Of a DNA stretch of 64,000 nt, positions 56,722 through 64,000 are shown piece by piece. The stretch's first letter is position 1; each line of letters opens with the position of its first letter. Position numbers and translations under genes: made by a program. Under the pieces are notes generated by a model. It was not told the origin of the DNA. It worked only from the letters and a program-made list of their open reading frames with translations, and made no database searches. The DNA comes from Galdieria sulphuraria (lineage: Eukaryota; Rhodophyta; Bangiophyceae; Galdieriales; Galdieriaceae): positions 89,848 through 153,847 of the forward strand of contig NW_005178438.1 of assembly GCF_000341285.1 (NCBI RefSeq). The letters are read 5' to 3'.

Positions 56722-57402
56722 TTTTCAACAAACAATCCTGTTGTTGTGCTAAAACGAGAAAGACCCAAAATTGCGTGCTGAAGGAGAGAATGGAAATCCA
56801 CCTTCTTTTCCTATTAAAAATGCAGCTTTTGCAGTAATATGAGGTAAGAGTGTTAAAAGAATAGAAAGTTTTTCTCGAGAGTTTAGTAGCAACTTTAACA
56901 ATAAATTTTAATTGAGAACAACTATTTAGCCTCTTTTTCGTTTGTCGTAGTTTTCTATAAGTAGTTTCATATCTCAAAATGACAGTCAATTTTATGAAAA
57001 CATCATTAAGTAAAAAAAAATTCCAAGAAATTTTTAGTTCAGCGGGAAATTGCGTTCCCACGAAACTACTGAATGTGGTTTTTCCCACATCCAAAAATGT
57101 GAGGCGGAAAAGTATAGCTGTTTTGAGTTACGTTTTGTTGAACTACAGTTTCATCATCTTAGATGTTTTCATATACAAATATATCTACTTGAGACTGATT
57201 TCTTTCATTTTGCAAAAAGTATAGTACTTGAAATTTGCTCAAGCTAAGGTACACTTATCGTTCACCATATCATTCTATAGGCCCTCTATTGCAAGTTTCC
57301 AAAAAGCTATTTTCATTTCTGCAAAAGTTACAATCTGTATAACATTCTTATAGAACAAGAAGCATTCCAGTCAATCCGTACACAAATTTCAATCTGGTAT
57401 TT
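56722..57402. other. Spacer without recognised gene
   Basis: 680 bases between the CorA-like start and the sugar porter stop, AT-rich. Plus-strand open frames at 56979-57224 and 57050-57247 overlap in different phases and show no domain. Confidence 0.45.
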
Positions 57403-58952
57403 CTAAAGACTTGTCCGAGCTTTATCATGTTCCGTATATAACGCAGCAGTATTGCTCATGGTTTGTTCTCCATTCCTATAAGAGTGACCGGTTAACTTTT
57501 TCCAGTACTCTTTTGCATGATTTAAATTCTTCTTGGCAATACTATACATTGAATATTGGAATAAGTCCTGAATGGAGTCCATCTCTAAGCCCTTTGTCTC
57601 TGGAACAAATAAATAGACAAAGAGGGTGGATAACAACGTAAAACCAGCAAAAAAACCAAATGCTCCTTGGGCATGCATCGACTTAAGCATAGCTGGCCAA
57701 GTAAACGACACTATAAAATTGAACAAATAGCTAGCAAATGAGTTCAACGTCAGACACTGTGATCGAATATTCGAAGGATAAATTTCAGCAACGAGAACCC
57801 ACACAACAGGTCCAAGGCCAAGGCCAAAGAAGAAACGAAACAATATTGTTCCACTGATATTCAATGCCTCACGTAGTTCATTTCCACCAAGAAACGACAA
57901 GCCACAAACCCAAAGAGTCAGAGACAGAAATGGCATAGACAGCAACAATAACGTCCTTCTGCCTACACGATCTATCAGCCAAATAGTAGGTAATGCAAAA
58001 AGCATTGTTGCAAAGCCCAGTGAAACACTAACATTGATGCTACGAGAAACAGTCATACCCGTAAGTTGCAATACGTAATCAAAATAATACATCACAGCAT
58101 TGACACCACAAAACTGTTGTGCAATTTGGAGCGCAATTCCCAACATTATTAAACGCCGAACACTAGACTTCTCAAATACAATGCGAAGAAATCCAGAAGA
58201 TGACTTGGTTGTCTCTCTTTCTTTTCGCATGAATTCACAGATTGAAGCATAATCTTCCAAAGCTGTTTGGTCTGAACGACGTAATTTCACTAGTGAATCC
58301 CATGCCGCCTTTTCTTGTCCGCGTGCCAATAGCCATCTCGGAGACTCCTCAGTGAAAAATAAGCCAACAGTCATACAACTTGCAGGAACTACTATTGAAC
58401 CAAGCATGAAACGCCAGCCACTATCTACGTGAACAAAAATCACGTCAACAACAAGACCAGTGAAATAACCAATTGCATAAGCCAGTTCATAAACCGTAGT
58501 AAGTGTTCCTCGAGTATCTTTTGAAGAACTTTCTGCCAGAAACATAGGTATAGTGCTAGTCATGAGTCCCAAACATAACCCTAAAGTAAGTCTCCCTAAC
58601 AATAGAACTGTCCAACTATTACAAAGAGCCTCCAATAAGCCAGCTGCTATGACGTCTAGTCCACCGAAAAACATAGCGCCTTTTCTACCGAAATATCTAT
58701 TCAACACAATAGACCTACTCTAGATGAGAATAATCAAAACTCCTCCGTTTAACAAACTCACAAAAGTGAGCCAAAAAGAGCTCCCAACAACGTTGAGGCA
58801 ATAGTAAGACCTTGAAGAGACGCGTTCAGGTTGAATCTCGAAACAAAGAACAATTGTGCACCACTAACAACTGCAGCGTCCATTCCAGCAACACTTCCAC
58901 CAAGAGCAGACACTACTAATAACAGGTACAGCTTGATAGGCAAACCTTTCAT
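57403..58952 (-). CDS. Sugar porter, major facilitator superfamily
   Basis: Twelve-helix monosaccharide or polyol transporter. Two exons; the start is the ATG at 58952 (MKGLPIKLYLLLVVSALGGS, GMDAAVVSGAQLFFV). Family motifs: YFGRKGAMFFGGLDVIAAGL after the intron (D/RxGRR type), LLGRLTLGLCLGLMTSTIPM with FLAESSSKDTRG, FFTEESPRWLLARGQEKAA, QQFCGVNAVMYYFDYVLQL, DRVGRRTLLLLS, VVWVLVAEIYPSNIRSQCLT and FVPETKGLEMDSI. About 500 residues. The intron ends at GAGTAG|G to keep the frame (GSLL|SIVLNRYFG). Galdieria species are known for many such transporters and heterotrophic growth. Substrate not predictable. Confidence 0.93.
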
Positions 58953-59579
58953 TTTGAAAACGAAGCGCAAGTACCCAGTAAAATGCTCACATCAGCACAA
59001 ATGTCATAATCGGTGGTCAAAGAAAATTTAATTTCAAACTCTGACTCTTCTAAGAGTCATTAAACTATGTTGCTAACGGAACGGATACTCATCAAATATA
59101 TGACACTCTTTTCTTTATTCATAGCAGAATGATAAGCTGGATAGTCAAACTTTTAGAATGCCGAATACAAGAATAGTCAATTTCTCGTTGCTTTTAAATA
59201 ACAATAATATTTTCCCAAAATGATAAATGGCCTCCTTTACTTTCTTTCATTTGAAAAGTGCTAAGGATAGTTGTTTTAGTTCAAAAAATAGTTTTCGAAT
59301 TTCGTCATTCAAGTATACTTAAGACTGAAGATTTCAAGAACAATTTTCTCAATACTCTGTTCTTATTACGGAAATACGATAAAGCAACCTTATCAGTTAT
59401 TGTCAAATAAAAGTGAGTTGATTGTTTTCCGTCTTTTTTAAAGGCTCACAAGTGCCAAGGAGAATCAAAATGACGTGTCATGGCGCTATACCACAGCGAG
59501 ATAAAAATGTGTCATTTAGATAAAGAAAGATATTGGACTGAACAAATAGAGTTGATGTACATAACGCTCTATTAAAGAA
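58953..59579. other. Spacer upstream of the sugar porter
   Basis: About 630 bases, AT-rich, holding the sugar porter promoter. No gene or RNA recognised. It leads into the SAM-like fragment at about 59580. Confidence 0.4.
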
Positions 59580-59653
59580 GCTTCTGTTAAGCCACAATAT
59601 TCTCTTAAGAAAGTACGCCAAAAAAATGATGCAGCATCATTTCCTCCGCTTAT
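59580..59653 (-). pseudogene. Short degenerate copy of the SAM-like segment of the right-edge NTPase family
   Basis: One minus-strand frame reads FFWRTFLREYCGLTEAS, close to WNTFLREYCGLSEED near the C-terminus of the gene at 62437-64000. At DNA level about 16 bases (CCACAATATTCTCTTA) are identical, with good similarity around them. The similarity then stops on both sides. It overlaps the 3' end of the hypothetical gene at 59637. Most simply a fossil of another family member; it could also be an exon captured by a neighbour. Confidence 0.6.
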
Positions 59654-60403
59654 CGTATCTTTTATTTGCATAAGATTCGTATCCATCTTGGAAGAAAACT
59701 TCGTTCTGGTTCTGTTCCCGTACCAGAAACTTGTCTTGTACCTTTGACCAATTTATTTCCTGAAATAACAATGTAAATACAGATCTCAAGAAGACTAAAT
59801 CAGAATCTGTTGAAGCAATAGTATTCTTTGCAAAAATCCTTTCGAGTTGTTCATATGTCTTCCGTCCAAAAAGTTGTTTCAAACTGACGATGCTACCGGA
59901 AGGCTTTGCTCTATTCAATGAGTACCACTTCGCAAAACTACAACTGTGGTAAGATGAAATGGATGAAAGAGCAAGCTTTCTAACTACGTGGATGCGCTTA
60001 ATAACAAGAAAAACTTTCAACCAGTGGCATTCAATGGGACGGTTTCCTACATTTTCGTTAACAACGCTTGTAGTAGCTTCAGCATTCAACCGCGGCCCAT
60101 CTCAGGAAGGCTCTGGACCAGAAGCTGTCTAAAGTTCCAAGTACAAAAAGGAGCTTTTGTAGGACAAGTATAGTGACTATGAATAACTCTTGCGCGGTAG
60201 GAACTCATTGCCTTTCAACGGAAGCGAATCCACAACAAATGTTTCAGAGGTGTGCGGACATAATTAAGTTTTGTTCTTTGGCTGCGGTTACCTGGTGGCC
60301 CTTGTAGTCCTTTTGGTCTCAACTCCGTTGGAGCAAATATTTGCATACTTTTCTGGAGAGTGAAGAACCTATCGTGGTTGGGTCTTCTTAAGACTATAGG
60401 CAT
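59637..60403 (-). CDS. Hypothetical protein with probable small introns
   Basis: Starts MPIVLRRPNHDRFFTLQKSM at 60403, 105 bp from the divergent transporter start. A donor after LQGPP (GTAACC) and acceptor near 60150 lead to APFCTWNFRQLLVQSLPEMG; a second intron joins NRPIECHWLKVFLVIKRIHV and the long last exon with SIVSLKQLFGRKTYEQLERI, TDSDLVFLRSVFTLLFQEIN and YESYANKRYDKRRK. No domain is recognised. Basic composition and a positively charged start would suit an organellar protein. Exon joins are tentative. Confidence 0.45.
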
Positions 60404-60508
60404 TCCATGCTGTGTGCATATCTACGGGGGGTAACAAGAGCGTCTTCAAAGTCACTCGAAATCTTTCCGTTGAGATTGGCAATATGAATAATAGATGTTG
60501 GTTATTGG

Positions 60509-61423
60509 ATGACTATTTATGGAATGGTGAATATTGTGGTTCACTATTCGAACCATCATATTTCCAAGGCACGAATACAGAATGAGATACTGTTTTTACA
60601 GTCGTTCTTACCTTTACTGATATATTATGTCTGTTATTTCTTTATGTCTAACAGGAAGTCATTCTTTCCTTCTTGGAACAGAACAATAGCTTATGGTCCT
60701 GTTGCTGTATTCCGTGCAGGTTCTTTATATTCCATGTTTCAGGCCTTAAAGTACTGCTCTTTTCGTACTGTTGGAGCTGGTCGTTTTATTGCTCCTATAC
60801 TAACTTCTCTCTACGAAGTGTTTGTTCTACAGTCCGTTCGTTGGAGTAGGATTCAGTTTCTTTACCTTGTGGGGACTTTTATGGGTGCTGTATTGTCGTT
60901 TGGAGATGTTGAGTTTTATGGTAATATCCTTTCTATTCCATGGATAACTATGAGTGTGGTTTGTACAGCTGGTGGAACTATCTACGCGAAGCATTTATTT
61001 GTTGCAGTGTAAAATTTGTCCGGCTCAAGCGAGCTTTTTGGAAAATTTGTATTGTAGTGTCTTCTTTCTTTTACAATCCTTTTGGTCGGTACCGTATGGG
61101 TGGAAACAACAGAGTTGGAAAGATTCCGTATCGTTGACTTGGATCACCAAAGCTACCTTTTTCATCTCTGTTTTCACTGGCTATCTTATCATTTTATCGA
61201 TGCAGCATTTGCGTAAAGCACTCGGACCAACCAAGTTTCTGGTATTTGCTGGACTGATTAGGATAAATAGCCTGTTTCTTGTTTCTAAGTTACTCTTGAA
61301 GAGTCTTTCGTGGAGCGGTTTGGCAGGAGTGGGGTTGATTGTGGGGTGAAATACTTGATTCACCAAAATATAAAATACAGTCCATCAGGAAATTCTAAAG
61401 ATGTTGCCATTTCGTCACCATAG
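60509..61423 (+). CDS. Nucleotide-sugar/triose-phosphate transporter superfamily protein
   Basis: Multi-span DMT-type transporter. Exons 60509-60958, 61008-61345 and, if a 35-base intron is real, 61381-61423 (276 residues); otherwise the stop is at 61347-61349. The 49-base first intron resolves a frame break and removes an in-frame stop. Features: SLYSMFQALKYCSFRTVGAG with RFIAPILTSLYEVFVLQSVR, YLVGTFMGAVLSFGDVEFYG, CPAQASFLENLYCSVFFLLQ and SWSGLAGVGLIVG, the arrangement of the NST/TPT family (about ten helices). The product is shorter at the N-terminus than usual, so an upstream exon is possible. Substrate unknown. Confidence 0.7.
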
Positions 61424-62436
61424 TGGATCTTCGAAGCTTGCAGGTAGGAGTTTACAAGTCAACACCAAGAAACAGCTATAAGAAGTATGATAAAAGCACA
61501 AAATACCAAATGAATATTGAAATATGTAATAGTTCATTCCGACATTATTTATTTCTAGACGGAAGAATTTCTATCGTTATGACCATCGATAATTCATCAT
61601 GATGATGTACTTTGAAGAACTTGCAGATTGATTAAAAATTCCGTTTATTTCTATGAAGAAAAATGAATTCTTTAGACTGTTATCATTTTTATTTTATTTA
61701 CTTATGAAAGCATAGCATACAGTGAAATTATATTCGGCATTTTGTTTGGTAGTCGAGTTTCCCTATCTTTCAAATGTTATGTTGACAACATTGTTTACAA
61801 CTGCAAAGTGTTTTCTGCAATTCGACATGTTCATTTCATTTAACTTTGCCTATTTGTGATTGTTTTTTGGGTTTTCGGTTAAGGAGTGTCTGTATAATCC
61901 TAGTAGAAAACGTCTACTCACATCACAAGTAGGGATAGGAAGGCTTTGTGAAAGAAGATGAAACGGAGAAGCATAGTTAAGTGAAATTTCACATCCGATT
62001 TGGACTGATCACCCCGCACACAATATGAGAACAAATCAAAACTAGTTGCAATAGAACTAAGATTTTTTGCAAAGCTAATTTCGGTCAAACTCAACTTTGT
62101 TGAAAGGCTTAAGCGTCGTTAGGGAGTTGACAGAACTTCCTTACAACGCTATCTTTCTCCTATCGCAGCATAAATATGGTATGAAGATAAATTCTATCTA
62201 TACCAGTTATTATACCAATAGCTTTTTATATCTCTTTTAGTGGAATATTTTCTTTAATAAAACTCACTAAACATAAAAAGACTCCATATCTCCTGTGAAA
62301 GCATTTGTTCAAAATCGAGTAAAGCAGGTTAACATCTCCAATGTTCGATAATAGAATAATAGAAAATTTTGTATTTATCAGTTGCAACTACAACGAATGA
62401 AACATATTGAAAAAATGACAAAGCTCTCAAATACAT
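61424..62436. other. 1-kb AT-rich spacer at the edge of the NTPase locus
   Basis: Between the transporter 3' end and the stop of the right-edge gene. Very AT-rich, no open frame of note, no terminal repeats or target duplications visible. Confidence 0.5.
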
Positions 62437-64000
62437 TCATCGTTCGTTAGCGAGATATGACCTTATAGAAGATCTTATCTTCAACCTCAACGAAGGTTTA
62501 TCTATACCCAAGTCCCTTAAAATTTCTTTGGTCACCGCTGGAAGCTCGTCCATATCAATATCTTCCACTTTCGGAAGACAATAAGCAACATCTTCTTCAG
62601 AAAGACCACAATATTCTCTTAGGAAAGTATTCCAATCAAATGACGAAGACAAAGAACTCGATGCTGCAACCCTTTGTTCCACTTGCATAGCACTTTGAAA
62701 ACCTTCCGTTTGCATCCTATTCTCCTCATTTGTTCTCGGTCTTATATTTCGAGTCACTCTTGAAGTAACATTTGATTGCTCCGTTTCCAAAGATGAAACA
62801 TATTCATTGGACATCGACTCAAAGAGAGTTTTACACCATACTGAAAAGTCTTTAGAAAACTCTCCTCGGTTTGCTTCCCCAATTTTCCTCAACGTTTCGA
62901 CATTATCTCTTCCCAAATATACTTCAAGGTTCCTTTGAGAAACAATTACCAATTGCAGACATGATCGACTACTTTCATTCAAAGTTGATCCCGAAGAATG
63001 TTGAGTCACAAAACCACTTGCATCTTCAACAATATTATGTTCTTCGGTAGAGAAACCTACAGATTGATCATAACTAGTACATACTACCACAAACTGAAAA
63101 CGAAGTTGAACAGATGAAAAAGATTCGTCATTCAAAACGGAAACAACTCCCTTAAAAAATTTTTTGGCTTCTTCCTCAATATTTGTTTTCGAAAATTCAG
63201 TTTTGTGATAAAATTTGAATGAAAATCCAACAACATAACGTGTTTGTCCATTATGGAATACAACATATGCATCAGGACCACTAGAATTGCCATCCTTTGG
63301 AACAAAAATACCACAACGTTGTAAATAATCTCTATAATGACCAGAAAATGAACGAGAGACATTTCTCAAGATGGGTATATCATAAGATTTTGTTGATTCC
63401 ATAGAATAAGAAACATTGTCCTGTTCAATAAAAGAACCCTGGAAAATTCCTGGAATAGCAGAATGTACAATAGGCGAGGAATTAGAATGAAGAAAAGTTA
63501 ATAAGCGAAAGCGAAAGATCTTCATAAATACAAATTCAAAGAAGACTCCTTTTGCTGTTGAAGTGTCGGGAATATAACTAAACGGAGATAAAGGAAAAAG
63601 TTCAGTAGCCTCACGGAAAAATTTATAGTTGCTATGAGCTCGCAATATAAATTCACAACAACCAATCTTGAATTCCTCGCCCAAAACTTCAGAGTAAAAC
63701 CCAAAAGTTGCAACCAAATCCATCAAATAAGTTCTCGTTCCACATAGAGTAATTGCAAAGTTGATTGGAAAAACTGTCCCGAGCTGATAATTGAAAAGAA
63801 CAAATTGATATCGAAGAAGGGTTGCAGAATCTAATATCTCCGGAACAATAAACGTTGTTGTCTTTCGTACTACAGAGTGAAAAATATCATCTAACACACT
63901 TTCCATATTGTCATCGTTGATAACAGGTTGCGACAAGTCTGCAGCTTTCTCTGCTAGGGCTACTAAAGTATTCTTTAAAATCAACGGAATACCTCCTGTC
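62437..64000 (-). CDS. C-terminal part of a P-loop NTPase/nuclease-like multigene-family protein with SAM-like tail
   Basis: Open on the minus strand from the window edge to the stop at 62437; the N-terminus lies outside. The first residues in view are TGGIPLILKNTLVALAEKAA; the TGGIP motif marks the end of the ATPase module in Crinkler/RHS and archaeal-ATPase proteins. A middle region has GVFFEFVFMKIFRFRLLTF, then GPDAYVVFHNGQTRYVVGFS followed by FKFYHK, which can be aligned with the E...D...xxK pattern of a PD-(D/E)XK-like fold, with a weak motif. After a polar linker, FDWNTFLREYCGLSEEDVAY with MDELPAVTKEILRDLGIDKP and SLRLKIRSSIRSYL is a SAM-like helical domain. The long exon has no visible intron. 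Function unknown. Confidence 0.65.
   Translation of the reverse strand, partial: TGGIPLILKNTLVALAEKAADLSQPVINDDNMESVLDDIFHSVVRKTTTFIVPEILDSATLLRYQFVLFNYQLGTVFPINFAITLCGTRTYLMDLVATFGFYSEVLGEEFKIGCCEFILRAHSNYKFFREATELFPLSPFSYIPDTSTAKGVFFEFVFMKIFRFRLLTFLHSNSSPIVHSAIPGIFQGSFIEQDNVSYSMESTKSYDIPILRNVSRSFSGHYRDYLQRCGIFVPKDGNSSGPDAYVVFHNGQTRYVVGFSFKFYHKTEFSKTNIEEEAKKFFKGVVSVLNDESFSSVQLRFQFVVVCTSYDQSVGFSTEEHNIVEDASGFVTQHSSGSTLNESSRSCLQLVIVSQRNLEVYLGRDNVETLRKIGEANRGEFSKDFSVWCKTLFESMSNEYVSSLETEQSNVTSRVTRNIRPRTNEENRMQTEGFQSAMQVEQRVAASSSLSSSFDWNTFLREYCGLSEEDVAYCLPKVEDIDMDELPAVTKEILRDLGIDKPSLRLKIRSSIRSYLANER

Noticed and set aside
56979-57224. 81-codon plus-strand frame with Ile/Tyr-rich end
   Set aside because: AT-rich composition with a second overlapping frame in another phase; no domain or splice support.
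61424-62436. Transposon or LTR ends around the NTPase-like gene
   Set aside because: No inverted or direct terminal repeats, target duplications, transposase or reverse transcriptase motifs found by eye anywhere in the window.

Overview
The window reads as nuclear DNA of a unicellular red alga close to Galdieria sulphuraria (Cyanidiophyceae). The evidence is very dense gene packing on both strands, low G+C, GT-AG introns of mostly 45-60 bases, and a mix of plastid and mitochondrial functions: DXS, TatA and a PGRL1-like protein for the plastid, and NDUFS8, uS7 and perhaps an alternative NADH dehydrogenase for the mitochondrion. Sugar and ABC transporters and a bacterial-type PEP synthase fit a metabolically versatile alga. 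The species is inferred from style and gene content, not from an alignment. I see no rRNA, tRNA, CRISPR, LTR element, Polinton or provirus.

Layout. 0-9 kb: a G-patch protein cut by the window edge, cycloeucalenol cycloisomerase (sterols), a MED21-like Mediator subunit head to head with ERCC1, the E2 enzyme RAD6, a bZIP-like regulator, and the ESCRT-I subunit TSG101/VPS23. 9-23 kb: a type II NADH dehydrogenase, SmD1, AP-1 gamma-adaptin tail to tail with an ER GRP170/Lhs1 chaperone, a membrane-anchored alpha/beta-hydrolase, a DCC thiol protein and the diflavin reductase TAH18. 23-35 kb: a DUF202 membrane protein, an orphan type I membrane protein, a PGRL1-like protein, an ABCG half-transporter, a PWWP protein, HPRT and a SAP protein. 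35-47 kb: an anchored Erv-type sulfhydryl oxidase, uS7, a SAM-SNM1 nuclease, TatA, NDUFS8, METTL18, PEP synthase and the ESCRT-III-like IST1. 47-64 kb: DXS, alpha-tubulin, CDC16/APC6, an aluminium-resistance-family PLP enzyme, a CorA-like protein, a sugar porter, a hypothetical gene, a nucleotide-sugar-type transporter, and the C-terminal part of a large NTPase/nuclease-like protein that runs off the right edge.

Many neighbours are divergent pairs that share short promoters (15-170 bp between start codons) or convergent pairs with very little space between stops (9 bp at the closest). Recurrent short promoter elements can be seen: ATGGCGC boxes, E2F-type TTTGGCGCG sites in front of alpha-tubulin and CDC16, and an identical 18-base AATC repeat just upstream of two start codons. 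The most unusual locus is the right edge (about 59-64 kb). A protein with a TGGIP motif, a degenerate PD-(D/E)XK-like region and a SAM-like tail resembles the Crinkler/RHS or archaeal-ATPase multigene families. A short copy of its SAM-like segment lies about 3 kb away.

Exon joins are my own readings from splice motifs, frame and family similarity. No alignment, transcript or database search was available.
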